A stretch of 32,319 nt of DNA, taken from Kordiimonadaceae bacterium (GTDB taxonomy: Bacteria > Pseudomonadota > Alphaproteobacteria > Sphingomonadales > Kordiimonadaceae). Of this stretch, positions 9,276-17,785 are shown piece by piece (position 1 is the first letter of the stretch; each line of letters begins with the position of its first letter). Position numbers and translations under genes: made by a program. The stretch lies in the NCBI GenBank assembly GCA_016765035.1, contig JAESQS010000167.1, positions 1 to 32,319 on the forward strand, in the 5' to 3' direction. The notes beneath the pieces are model-generated. The model saw only the letters and a program-made list of their open reading frames with translations. It was not told where the DNA came from and ran no database searches.

Positions 9276-9289
9276 CGCCCCGCGGGGCG
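9276..9289. other. GC-rich perfect 14-bp palindrome after fecR of cassette 2
   Basis: CGCCCCGCGGGGCG reads the same on both strands and stands out from its neighbourhood. It starts 14 bases after the fecR stop and ends about 40 bases before a candidate ECF promoter. No T-run follows. It could be a pause or processing site or a protein-binding site. Confidence 0.35.
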
Positions 9290-9329
9290 GCCCCCTATAT
9301 GCCACAGCATAAAGCTGGAGAAGTAAATT

Positions 9330-9354
9330 GGAACGATAACCCGACCCCTGCGTT
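9330..9354 (+). promoter_or_regulatory. Candidate ECF-sigma promoter (GGAAC-N16-CGTT) of the cassette 2 receptor
   Basis: GGAAC at 9330-9334 and CGTT at 9351-9354 are separated by exactly 16 bases. This fits the consensus GGAAC-N16-17-CGTT of EcfG, the general stress sigma factor of Alphaproteobacteria, and the GGAAC -35 element is also shared by other ECF groups. It lies 87 bases before the receptor ATG on the coding strand. It may be used by EcfG or by the cassette's own ECF sigma; the sequence alone cannot tell which. No matching site was found before the broken receptor of cassette 1. Confidence 0.5.
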
Positions 9355-9441
9355 GTTTAACTAAGATCAAGCTTTTGGTAAGGGCCAACCCACACCAAGC
9401 ATTGATCGCTAAAAAAACGCATAATCGGGAGGACGAATGCA

Positions 9442-12150
9442 ATGAGCCAGTCAGGGATCAGTGGACTTTCATCAAAAAAAGGGCGTGCCCTCAAGCGCGC
9501 GCTTGGCAGTGCCGTATCAATAGTTGCAGTAACACTTGCAAGCAATTGCGCCTTTGCGCAACCAACAGACTTTAATATAAAAGCCCAATCCCTCAGCAAG
9601 GCCTTGCTGGCATTTGGCGAGCAATCCGGCGTTAATGTCGCGGCATCACGCGCGCTGATTGAGGGAAAAACCGCCCCTGCCGTGCGCGGTGAAATGGACC
9701 CCACAAAAGCCCTTAACAAAATCCTGTTAAATTCCGGCCTAAAATCAAAAGAGCTGCGCTCAGGCGCTTATACAATCACTCTTGCCGCCGCCAATGTAAC
9801 AGGCAGAAACGTCGCCCCTCACCGCGCCGCGCAAGCGAGCAAACAGACGCCGCAAAAGGCAAACACCTCTGCCCGCCCCTATGACGAAGAAGCGGAGGAA
9901 GACCCTGAATTAAGGTCCGGGTTTGGCAAGCTATCCGCAGATGAGCTTGATGAGATTGTCATTACGGGGTCACACATCAAAGGGGTCAAATCAGCATCTC
10001 CAGTGTTTGTATTTGGACGTACTGATATTGAACAAACCGGTATATCAACAATACCAGATTTTCTCAGAACATTGCCGCAGGTATTCGGCGGCGGGCAATC
10101 TGAGACGACTGCAGGTTTATCAGGTGCTAACAATGCAGACCAAAATCTCTCTGTCGGATCTGGGATCAACTTAAGGGGCTTGGGGACTGAATCCACTTTG
10201 GTATTACTCAATGGGCACCGGCTTGCTGCCACTGGGGTCGGAGATTTTGTTGATGTTTCATTGTTCCCCTTGACAGCGATAGAAAGGGTAGAAGTGTTGA
10301 TAGATGGGGCATCTGCTCTCTACGGCTCAGATGCAGTCGGGGGTGTCGTTAACTTTGTTCTGCGAAAAGACTATAGCGGGGCAGAAACCCGTGTGCGTTA
10401 TGGTACTGCTACAGATGGTAGTACCGATGATATTCAAATTGGACAAGTTGTTGGGGATAGCTGGGATAGGGGCCACGCGCTCATCTCCTATGAATATCGC
10501 AAGCGGCACCATTTGGATAGTGAAGAGCGTTCCTTTACGAAGGACAGCGCAGATCCAACTTATCTACTCCCTGATCAAGAACGACACAGCCTTTTTTTTA
10601 CAGGCGGTTATGAAGTTTCCGAAGATATAAGTCTTTTTGGAGATGCCTTTTATAGTGAGAGAAAAGGGACCCGTTATAGTTCCGTTTTATCATCGATAAG
10701 CTCCTCGGATAGCACGTCACATCAATATGGCACAAATATTGGAGCTGAGATCGAGATTGGCGAAAATTGGCAGGCCGAAATTTCTGGTACTTATAATAAA
10801 AGCAAAACTTCTAGTGTACTTGAAATATACCTACATCCATTTGGCCCATCAATTTCACCGCTGGTTTCATTTCCCTCACAGCAACGTACAGAAGTTTGGT
10901 CTGTTGATGCTACAACAACTGGAAAATTATTTAGCATTTCGGGAGGTGACATAAAATTAGCGACAGGTGTTCAATATCGCAACGAACACTTTTACACTTT
11001 AAGGGATAGCGTCCCTGAATCTGATTTATCCCGAGATATTTTTGCAGTATTTACCGAGTTAAATATTCCCTTAGTAAGTGAAAATAATCGATTTGACGGC
11101 GTAGAAGCCCTCGAACTCACGCTGGCCGGTAGACTTGAAAGCTATAGTGACTTTGGTACCTCTATAGACCCAAAAATAGGGTTGATCTGGTCTCCCTTGT
11201 CCGGGCTTCAGGCACGAGGTACTTATAGTACGTCCTTTAGAGCGCCAATATTGGAAAACCTTTCTGAATATAGTGTTTCAGCAGTTATGTTTAATCTTCC
11301 AGATCCTGCGTCCCCGACTGGCGAAACATTATCGGTCATAGCACTCGGCAATAATGCTGCACTTAAAGAAGAAAGCGCAAACACTTGGACAGTAGGGTTT
11401 GATATTAAGCCGCCATCCTTACCTGGCTTCAACTTGGGTGTCACCTACTTTAATATTGCTTACAAGGATAGAATTGAAGCGGGGGATGCGTTTTTTGATG
11501 CGTTTCTCGTCCCACGATTTGCACCTTTAATTGATAGAAACCCCGATTTGAATTTCATAGAATTTCTTTTCGAAAGCCCGTTTTCATTCAACGGAACTGC
11601 TTCAGACCCGATAGAAGCGGAAGCTCTGGTGGATAATCGCTTGCGTAACGTTTCTAGGCTCGCTACTAGCGGGTTAGATGTCACAATGAGTTATGCATTC
11701 GATGCCGATATAGGTTTCTTTAATGTCAATATCAACACCACATATTTACTCAAAAGAGAAATTCAGTTGTTTGAAACCGAGGCAGCATTTGGTGTATTAG
11801 ATACTGTAAATAACCCCGCTGACTTAAAGGTTCGTGGTGGCTTATCTTGGGCTTCTGGCAATCTTTCATCGAGCTTATTTGTCAACTATGTCGATGGATA
11901 TCATGACGAGCGCATGGTTCCTGTTGTTGATGTGGATTCTTGGACAACAGTTGATCTACAATTGCGTTATCAGTTTGATGATGACACCAGTAATGGTTTG
12001 CTCACTGGTACGGAACTATCCATCAGTGTACAGAACCTCTTTGACCAAGCGCCACCTTTTGTTTTCAATGTGTCAAATAGGAACTTTGATTCTAACAATG
12101 CAAGCGCCCTTGGTCGCTTTGTTGCCTTTCAACTTATTAAACACTGGTAA
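9442..12150 (+). CDS. TonB-dependent receptor/transducer with STN domain (cassette 2, intact)
   Basis: This 902-residue outer-membrane receptor has a signal peptide (1-39, ending ASNCAFA), an STN signalling domain (about 42-115, FNIKAQSLSKALLAFGEQSG), and a low-complexity acidic linker (about 120-168). A TonB box (DEIVITGSHIKG, about 170-181) and the plug domain follow (to about 335, with GSGINLRGLGTESTLVLLNG and GASALYGSDAVGGVVNF). The rest is a long 22-stranded-type barrel ending in ALGRFVAFQLIKHW. The start is supported by GGGAGGA at 9427-9433. The STN domain marks it as a FecA-type transducer: it imports a ligand and signals to FecR. The ligand is probably a peptide, inferred from the linked peptidase. 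It is the full-length counterpart of the pseudogene at 2252, with long stretches of near-identical motifs, so the cassettes arose by duplication. Confidence 0.95.
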   Translation: MSQSGISGLSSKKGRALKRALGSAVSIVAVTLASNCAFAQPTDFNIKAQSLSKALLAFGEQSGVNVAASRALIEGKTAPAVRGEMDPTKALNKILLNSGLKSKELRSGAYTITLAAANVTGRNVAPHRAAQASKQTPQKANTSARPYDEEAEEDPELRSGFGKLSADELDEIVITGSHIKGVKSASPVFVFGRTDIEQTGISTIPDFLRTLPQVFGGGQSETTAGLSGANNADQNLSVGSGINLRGLGTESTLVLLNGHRLAATGVGDFVDVSLFPLTAIERVEVLIDGASALYGSDAVGGVVNFVLRKDYSGAETRVRYGTATDGSTDDIQIGQVVGDSWDRGHALISYEYRKRHHLDSEERSFTKDSADPTYLLPDQERHSLFFTGGYEVSEDISLFGDAFYSERKGTRYSSVLSSISSSDSTSHQYGTNIGAEIEIGENWQAEISGTYNKSKTSSVLEIYLHPFGPSISPLVSFPSQQRTEVWSVDATTTGKLFSISGGDIKLATGVQYRNEHFYTLRDSVPESDLSRDIFAVFTELNIPLVSENNRFDGVEALELTLAGRLESYSDFGTSIDPKIGLIWSPLSGLQARGTYSTSFRAPILENLSEYSVSAVMFNLPDPASPTGETLSVIALGNNAALKEESANTWTVGFDIKPPSLPGFNLGVTYFNIAYKDRIEAGDAFFDAFLVPRFAPLIDRNPDLNFIEFLFESPFSFNGTASDPIEAEALVDNRLRNVSRLATSGLDVTMSYAFDADIGFFNVNINTTYLLKREIQLFETEAAFGVLDTVNNPADLKVRGGLSWASGNLSSSLFVNYVDGYHDERMVPVVDVDSWTTVDLQLRYQFDDDTSNGLLTGTELSISVQNLFDQAPPFVFNVSNRNFDSNNASALGRFVAFQLIKHW

Positions 12151-12160
12151 CACCCATATC

Positions 12161-12201
12161 AGGCCTTAAAGCCGAAATGTAATTCTTTTGCTTTAAGGCC
12201 T
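12161..12201 (+). other. Intercistronic 12-bp perfect hairpin between TBDR and peptidase, cassette 2
   Basis: AGGCCTTAAAGC (12161-12172) and GCTTTAAGGCCT (12190-12201) form a perfect 12-bp stem with a 17-base loop, starting 10 bases after the receptor stop and ending 40 bases before the peptidase ATG. No T-tract follows, so simple rho-independent termination is unlikely. An mRNA 3'-end stabiliser that sets receptor:peptidase ratios, or an attenuator, fits better. It mirrors the position of the hairpin at 4895-4936. Confidence 0.6.
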
Positions 12202-12241
12202 ACTTGCTTCCAACCAAAAACTTCCTCCTTTGAAAGCTAAT

Positions 12242-14701
12242 ATGATGTTCAATTTGGCATTATGCCCTCTAGTATTACCTTGGGTCAAACCAATGTTGAG
12301 CAAGATCGGCACGTACATGCTATTGATCGTAGCGGCAACTATTATACAAACTCATACTCTTGAAGCACAAATTGAAAGCCTGCAAAAGCGTTCGCTTACG
12401 GTACATGATGTTATAGAGATGCGCAGTATTATTGACCCTTTCCATCCTGCAACTATCTATGGACCCGCTAAATTCCAATTCTCGCCTGATTTTCATCATT
12501 TTCTTTTAGTTACACAAACGAGAAATCTTAAAACAGGCTATAATGATGCGGAGCTCTGGCTTTTTCATTCAAAGAAAGTGTTAGAGTTTATAAACAAAAA
12601 AGGCAAACATGCCCTACCGGAGGCAGAAATAGTGGCACGTTTTTCCTCCTCCTCAAATAGGGCGGCTATTCGTCAACTTCAGTGGCTAGCAGATGGGAAT
12701 TCCATTGCCTTCATTGCGGAAAGCCCCGGTAACCTAAGTCAAGTTTTCCAGTTAAATATTTCTTCCGGCGAGCTCATACAACTGACCCAGCATCCTCGAT
12801 CCGTCTTATATTTTTCTCTAAGTGATACGGCCAATACTCTTGTATTTCTCTCCACCCATATCAGTAAAAATCAAGACTGGGAGAACCCTAGTTTTATTGT
12901 CGGAACCCGAACGTTAAGCCAAGTGATGTCGAGGGATCAGCCTTATCCATCCCATATTACCACCGAGTTACAATATTATAGCAAGTCCTTGCACCAAGGT
13001 GCTTCCACGCAGCCCTTGATGCACTCTTTTGTGACCGGTAAAGAGTTTACTGCGTTTCGTTCATATGACATCTGGATATCACCTGATGGTCAAAAAGCGG
13101 CTTTACATGTGCCGGCCACCTTCGAACGTCAAATGGACTGGATTGGCGATTTTCACCCTATATCAAACAGTTCCACCTATAAAAGTATCGCTAATGATTT
13201 TGATGAAAATGTGGAACCAAAAATCGGTTTTTTGTTTTGTCAATTTGCCATTGTCAACTTGGCGGACGGCACGCTGGAGAAACTTATTGATGCCCCCATT
13301 GGGCATATGCTTGGCGGCCTCAATGCCAAGGCAGTATGGCACCCTAATAGTCAGATAGTTTTCCTCTCAAACACCTTTCTGCCTTTAAAGGATGTAGGTG
13401 CTGAAGAAAGAGAAATCCGCAGGCGAGCGCCTGCCATAGCTGCCTACAATCTCGCCACAGCTCAGGTAAAACGCCTAGTCGAAATGGAGGTGCCAGATGG
13501 CGGCACTCAAAGTACCCTTCAAGTTACAGATATAAAATTCGGCACAAATACTAATTTGATCACTAGCTGGTCAACAACGAATGGCGTCGCAGCCCCAGAC
13601 CGGGTATATAGGGCCGTAAGAAAGGATTGGGTAGAAGTTTACAACAATGAAAGGGAACCAATAAGAAATCACAACAGGGAAAACCCGCTTAAACTTTCCA
13701 TAAATGAAAATTTAAACACCCCCCCTAATCTACTTGCCGAAGATGTAGCCACCGGCAATAAAAAGCTGATCACTAATTTGAATCCACAATTCGAGGCTTT
13801 AACATTTGGCAGAATAGAGACTTTTGACTGGATTGGTTTAGAAAAACGCTTAGTGTCAGGGGGTCTCGTCTATCCTACAAATTACAACATCAAAAAACGC
13901 TACCCTTTAGTGATACAGGTCGGGTATTTCTTGCCAGAGCGGTTTTTAATATCTGGCCCTATAACAGGATTGACAACCAGTGCCTATGCTGCTCAAGCCT
14001 TGGCTAATCAAGACATAATGGTTCTACTTGTAAACGACAGCCCTAAATTGGGTAAACATAAAGAAATTTTAGCAACCCGGATTGAAATTGAAGCAGCAAT
14101 CCAAAAGCTGGATCAAATGGCCTTGATTGATACGGACAAAATGGGTTTGGTTGGTTTTAGTCGTACCGGGTTCTTTGTGCAAGATTTAATCACATTTTCT
14201 GAGTATAATTTTACGGCGGCTGTCGTAGCTGATGCATCCAATCTCAGTCGATATTCTCTCTCTGTTTACCATGGTCGCCCACTGGGAATTCAGGATATGG
14301 AAAACCTGATGGGAGCGCGCCCCTTTGGAAATAGTCGTGTAAAGTGGATTCAAAAGGACCCTAATCTACATTTGGATAATATTAAAACAGCGCTCAGGAT
14401 TGAAAGCAACGGCCCTGAAATTCCACTATGGTGGGGTGCTTATACTATGCTTCGGCGTATGAACAAGCCAGTAGAGCTTGTGATATATCCTAGGGGTGAG
14501 CACAATCTTAAAAAGCCCTTTGAACAATTATCCTCACAACAGGGTACCGTGGATTGGTTAGCATTCTGGTTAAAGAATGAAGAAAACCCCGACCGTGCCA
14601 AAGCAGAGCAATATGATCGCTGGCGCAAGATGCTGCCCCAGCAAGCCCTAAGCATATCTGCCGCTGCATTGGCACGTGGCGATGCTATGCGAACACAATA
14701 G
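12242..14701 (+). CDS. Exported S9-family serine peptidase, divergent isopeptidase-like (cassette 2)
   Basis: With the ATG at 12242 the protein has 819 residues; a TTG at 12230 and an ATG at 12293 are alternatives. An export signal is clear (about 18-42, MLLIVAATIIQTHTLEA). A long N-terminal propeller-like part (about 50-530, with FSPDFHHFLLVTQTRN, WLADGNSIAFIAES, ISPDGQKAALHV) precedes an alpha/beta-hydrolase domain. Likely nucleophile: Ser640 in VGFSRTG. His754 in YPRGEHNLKKP is the base. The acid position, aligned by spacing with Asp631 of the cassette 1 enzyme, is Glu721 (LRIESNGPE). The C-terminus has the same DWLAFWLKNEE...EQYDRWR signature. About 100 residues more in the propeller half than its cassette 1 partner suggest a different substrate. 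S9 fold is firm; isopeptidase activity on lasso or other cyclic peptides is inferred from context and tail signature. Confidence 0.72.
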   Translation: MMFNLALCPLVLPWVKPMLSKIGTYMLLIVAATIIQTHTLEAQIESLQKRSLTVHDVIEMRSIIDPFHPATIYGPAKFQFSPDFHHFLLVTQTRNLKTGYNDAELWLFHSKKVLEFINKKGKHALPEAEIVARFSSSSNRAAIRQLQWLADGNSIAFIAESPGNLSQVFQLNISSGELIQLTQHPRSVLYFSLSDTANTLVFLSTHISKNQDWENPSFIVGTRTLSQVMSRDQPYPSHITTELQYYSKSLHQGASTQPLMHSFVTGKEFTAFRSYDIWISPDGQKAALHVPATFERQMDWIGDFHPISNSSTYKSIANDFDENVEPKIGFLFCQFAIVNLADGTLEKLIDAPIGHMLGGLNAKAVWHPNSQIVFLSNTFLPLKDVGAEEREIRRRAPAIAAYNLATAQVKRLVEMEVPDGGTQSTLQVTDIKFGTNTNLITSWSTTNGVAAPDRVYRAVRKDWVEVYNNEREPIRNHNRENPLKLSINENLNTPPNLLAEDVATGNKKLITNLNPQFEALTFGRIETFDWIGLEKRLVSGGLVYPTNYNIKKRYPLVIQVGYFLPERFLISGPITGLTTSAYAAQALANQDIMVLLVNDSPKLGKHKEILATRIEIEAAIQKLDQMALIDTDKMGLVGFSRTGFFVQDLITFSEYNFTAAVVADASNLSRYSLSVYHGRPLGIQDMENLMGARPFGNSRVKWIQKDPNLHLDNIKTALRIESNGPEIPLWWGAYTMLRRMNKPVELVIYPRGEHNLKKPFEQLSSQQGTVDWLAFWLKNEENPDRAKAEQYDRWRKMLPQQALSISAAALARGDAMRTQ

Positions 14702-14813
14702 AGGGCTGGTAGCGAATGGCTGAGCTTCAACAAATGTTGGGCTTGCCATGCTACTTAGGCATTCTCATTGGTTTGGGAAAAGAATGTGTTGGCGTAGCCC
14801 CTGCCGCTGGTGC

Positions 14814-15533
14814 CTAGATTGGCGTATATTCATTTGATAAATAATCAGCAGCAGCCTGCCCTTCTGGGTCGCAACCAAAAATTACCCGGTGCCATAATAC
14901 GGCTAGAAACTTCGCCAGGTTTTCTTCGTCCAGGCCGCTGTCGCTTATCAGGTTACGCAGGGTGTCATCTTGCCTAAATGTCAGCCGCGCGACGATATCG
15001 TCGGTCATTGATGCCAGACAGTGGGCTGATATTAAAGTACATGCTTCATGCAGGCTTTCGTTGCTGCGTAAAATCGATTTTGTAACTCGCAAGGCCCAAG
15101 ATGCAGTGCTGCGCTCTACAATGGAACCAAGGCGATATTCTTGATCATCGGCGTTCAATAAGCAGCGAAAGAGCCCGTGGTTTGCATCAGCAAATTTGAT
15201 GAATGTTACATTTGCCTCGGTTAGTAATTCGAACATAGACTGTCCACGCTTCAGCCTGCCGGCGTTAGACATTAAGCTTGAAAACTTTGCAATAACATCT
15301 TCCAAAACTTCCTCGGTTAGTTCTCGCTTGCTTGGAAAATATCTATAAAAAGTGCCTGCGCCAACGTTTGCTTGCTCACATATTGATGTAATATGTAAGT
15401 CTTGGTAGGGCGTGTCGTTCAATAACTCCGCTACAGCTACCTTTAATAGGGCTCTGGTCCGATCGCTTTTTTTGTTAGCAGAGCGCGCATCATTTTTTTC
15501 CTGCAACCATATTGGGTAGCTAAAGTTGTTCAT
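14814..15533 (-). CDS. TetR-family transcriptional regulator
   Basis: This 239-residue protein has an N-terminal TetR DNA-binding domain at about 22-72: RTRALLKVAVAELL, then DLHITSICEQANVGAGTFYRYF with the FYRYFPSKREL hallmark. The C-terminal half (about 80-239) is a helical ligand-binding domain without a recognisable specific family. Its start overlaps the stop of the alpha/beta hydrolase at 15530-15533 (ATGA), so it is the last gene of a - strand unit: receptor, GDPD-like protein, hydrolase, regulator. It probably represses that unit in response to the substrate or a product, which is the usual arrangement but is not shown by the sequence. It converges with the cassette 2 peptidase across a 112-base gap without a clear terminator. 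Confidence 0.9.
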   Translation of the reverse strand: MNNFSYPIWLQEKNDARSANKKSDRTRALLKVAVAELLNDTPYQDLHITSICEQANVGAGTFYRYFPSKRELTEEVLEDVIAKFSSLMSNAGRLKRGQSMFELLTEANVTFIKFADANHGLFRCLLNADDQEYRLGSIVERSTASWALRVTKSILRSNESLHEACTLISAHCLASMTDDIVARLTFRQDDTLRNLISDSGLDEENLAKFLAVLWHRVIFGCDPEGQAAADYLSNEYTPI

Positions 15534-16528
15534 TGTAAAACAGCATTTTTGTTAGAGTTAAACCAATTAGCTACCATAGGCCCAACGCGCCGCCAATGGC
15601 GGATATGCAATTCATGGTCCCCTTCCGGCAGCAAAGTAATATTTGCACGCGGGACATATTTTTTAAGCAAAGCTGCACTTGTGGGCATAATTAATTCATC
15701 CTGCTCGCCAAACAGAGCAAGTGTTGGCACATTCCCCTCGGCTAATTTCTGGTAAATATGGTCCTGATTTTTCATTGGGAAATGGCGTAATATATCTAAA
15801 AGGGCGGCAAAGTAGCCTTCGTATCTTGCTTGCACAAACCGGTCCCCGCTGAGCGTGCCATTGCCACACACATCACAAGGAGGTGGCAGGGGTTGATACA
15901 TGGCGGCACGCCCAACAACACGCCAAATCCATTCACCAAGCAGGGGGACATCAAGCATGTCTGTTAGCAGCTTATATTTGCTTTCATACATTCTAAGCCC
16001 TGCTGGAACGAAAAGGGCCAGTTTTTTAACTTTCTCAGGGTGCTGCGCGGCATATTGAGCTGCAATAAGCCCACCCATGGACTGTCCGACCAAGAAGAAG
16101 GGGGTTTCTATATGAAGCTCTGTCACCAAATCATTAAGCTCGCGTTCGAAGAAAGCCTGATCATAAGGGCCGCTGGGCCTATCTGAATAGCCATGACCAA
16201 AATGATCATAAATGAGGACGCGGTGCCCTTCCTCCGCAAGAATGTCAGCTATCTGCTGAAACATAAAGCCGGGGATACCATAGCCGTGCGACATCACAAC
16301 AATTTCCCCTGTTGCAACCTGCTGCGTTGGTTCAACCCAATAATAGTGAATATTGCCATCATGCAGTTGCACAAAACTGCCGGGCGCTTTCTCTTTTGCA
16401 GCAGCGTCAAAAGGTAGGTCGTTCCACCCGGCCTTCACATATAAAACGGCCGCTCCGCAGAATATCACTATGATACTTATAGCGAGGATTTTTTTGACCA
16501 TTGTCATGTTTCCCAGAAATGGCTGCAT
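15530..16528 (-). CDS. Membrane-anchored alpha/beta hydrolase
   Basis: This 332-residue protein begins with a short hydrophobic segment (about 13-30, ILAISIIVIFCGAAVLYV) that acts as signal anchor or signal peptide. The alpha/beta hydrolase fold then follows: HGYG oxyanion motif (81-84), nucleophile Ser150 in VGQSMGG, acid Asp277 in FGEQDELI, base His305 in PEGDHELH. This is the ester/lactone/epoxide hydrolase-like superfamily, and the exact substrate cannot be read from the motifs. A CxxC pair (CDVCGNG, around 218-224) in the cap region is unusual and may form a disulphide outside the cytoplasm. The gene lies 74 bases after the GDPD-like gene and overlaps the TetR gene by 4 bases, so the three are probably co-transcribed. 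Starts at Met8 or Met10 are also possible. Confidence 0.87.
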   Translation of the reverse strand: MQPFLGNMTMVKKILAISIIVIFCGAAVLYVKAGWNDLPFDAAAKEKAPGSFVQLHDGNIHYYWVEPTQQVATGEIVVMSHGYGIPGFMFQQIADILAEEGHRVLIYDHFGHGYSDRPSGPYDQAFFERELNDLVTELHIETPFFLVGQSMGGLIAAQYAAQHPEKVKKLALFVPAGLRMYESKYKLLTDMLDVPLLGEWIWRVVGRAAMYQPLPPPCDVCGNGTLSGDRFVQARYEGYFAALLDILRHFPMKNQDHIYQKLAEGNVPTLALFGEQDELIMPTSAALLKKYVPRANITLLPEGDHELHIRHWRRVGPMVANWFNSNKNAVLQ

Positions 16529-16602
16529 TGTTGATAGATTTCCATGTAAGCAGATACAGGCTTTATTCCCAGCGCAGTTTCAATCCACCGACCAGATGAA
16601 AT

Positions 16603-17601
16603 TTACCGGCGTTTTATTTTATCAGGGGCCTTTGTCATCAACCCATCCAACTTCAAACCATATAATAAATAGTCTGAATAGGCTTCTATGTCATAGCCTT
16701 TGGGCGGGAATGCTGCATAGCCTTTCCAGCCGTGCACAACGAGCTTGTTGGCATGTGCAGCCTTAATGATATGTGAGCTTGGCGGTAATATCATACTTAA
16801 CATCGGGCCAATGCCGTCAGCATAACTGGCGACATGCTCTAGCCCCTTTTCTGTCATATAGAGGTGCCAAGTTGAAAACCATATGAGCTGAATGAGTGTA
16901 TAGCGGTCACCGCCCAGCTCTCGAAGCCTGTGCAAACTACGCTCATGAAATGATTCAAGTATCACAGGTTTGATGGGCGCTGCTGCTTGCCCTGCAAAAA
17001 CTTCAGCGTTCAAGAACTGATGGAGCTGTAATTCAATGTCGACACCGCGTGCCTGATAAAAAGGGTGGTCTTTGGGTTCAAGATAAAGCCCAGCAGTGTT
17101 TCCTATAAGATCGACCAGTTCTTTTAATGTTACGAGTGGCACCGCCATTATTAGTTCTTTAATTTCCGCTAAAGTAAAGTCATTCACAAACCATCGTTTA
17201 ACTTGTTCCCCATTTTCGCTCACCATCTTAAAACGGTCCGGAAAAACATCTGAAATATTAGAGTTTTTCTCTAGGAATGGGTCATGCAGACAAACAAGTA
17301 TACCGTCTTTGGTAAGTTGTAAGTCTGCCTCAATATAATCAGGACTTAATGCCAGAGCATTAACAAAAGATGTGCGGCCATTATTGCCCCCACCCGGAAC
17401 ACTGTGAGCAATGATTAGTTTATCAGCATTCGTTGATGTTACTGGTTGAAAGGGATCCGCACCTACCGGGGCAATGCCGGGTATTTGGTTCATAAACAAA
17501 AGCACAACAAAGGAAGTGCACATCTGGAAAATGCGAACCAGACACCTGTTGGCCCAGACATTTGCCAACTTGCACGCCACAGATATGATGCGTCTTTTCA
17601 C
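16603..17601 (-). CDS. Glycerophosphodiester phosphodiesterase-family protein with altered active site
   Basis: The frame is open from 17688, but I place the start at the GTG at 17601 because AAGGA lies 7 bases upstream of it; this gives 332 residues. A hydrophobic segment (about 27-48, MCTSFVVLLFMNQIPG) suggests export or anchoring. The GDPD core is recognisable: IIAH66S in place of the usual AHRG, YIEADLQLTKDG with Glu91 and Asp93 as metal ligands, LHDPFLEKNSN with His106, YLEPKD with Glu175, and the late VHGW and LDGLMTKAPD motifs. The family cleaves glycerophosphodiesters to an alcohol and glycerol 3-phosphate. The Arg of the HR motif is Ser here, and the usual Asp of TDxP is Lys, so activity may be altered or lost. 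It lies in a - strand unit with a broken receptor and a hydrolase. Confidence 0.85.
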   Translation of the reverse strand: MKRRIISVACKLANVWANRCLVRIFQMCTSFVVLLFMNQIPGIAPVGADPFQPVTSTNADKLIIAHSVPGGGNNGRTSFVNALALSPDYIEADLQLTKDGILVCLHDPFLEKNSNISDVFPDRFKMVSENGEQVKRWFVNDFTLAEIKELIMAVPLVTLKELVDLIGNTAGLYLEPKDHPFYQARGVDIELQLHQFLNAEVFAGQAAAPIKPVILESFHERSLHRLRELGGDRYTLIQLIWFSTWHLYMTEKGLEHVASYADGIGPMLSMILPPSSHIIKAAHANKLVVHGWKGYAAFPPKGYDIEAYSDYLLYGLKLDGLMTKAPDKIKRR

Positions 17602-17785
17602 GATACTATCCTTATAGTTATATAAGCTTTGCAGTAATCTAAGCACCAAAGACCGCGCGGCCTTAGAATGTGCCCTTGGCCCCTCCACCTATAAGCGCCA
17701 AAACCTTCTGCGTATATGTCTCTGCCCCCAGAGGGCATTGGCTCCTTACCCAAAGCCATAACCATCTGGGTGGGGTGGGCAATGA

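Noticed and set aside
14702-14813. Terminator between the convergent peptidase and TetR genes
   Set aside because: Only a weak CAAC/GTTG stem is present and there is no T-tract on either strand.
17602-17688. GTG at 17688 as start of the GDPD-like gene
   Set aside because: No Shine-Dalgarno sequence lies before it, while the GTG at 17601 has AAGGA at good spacing; the extra 29 residues show no family similarity.
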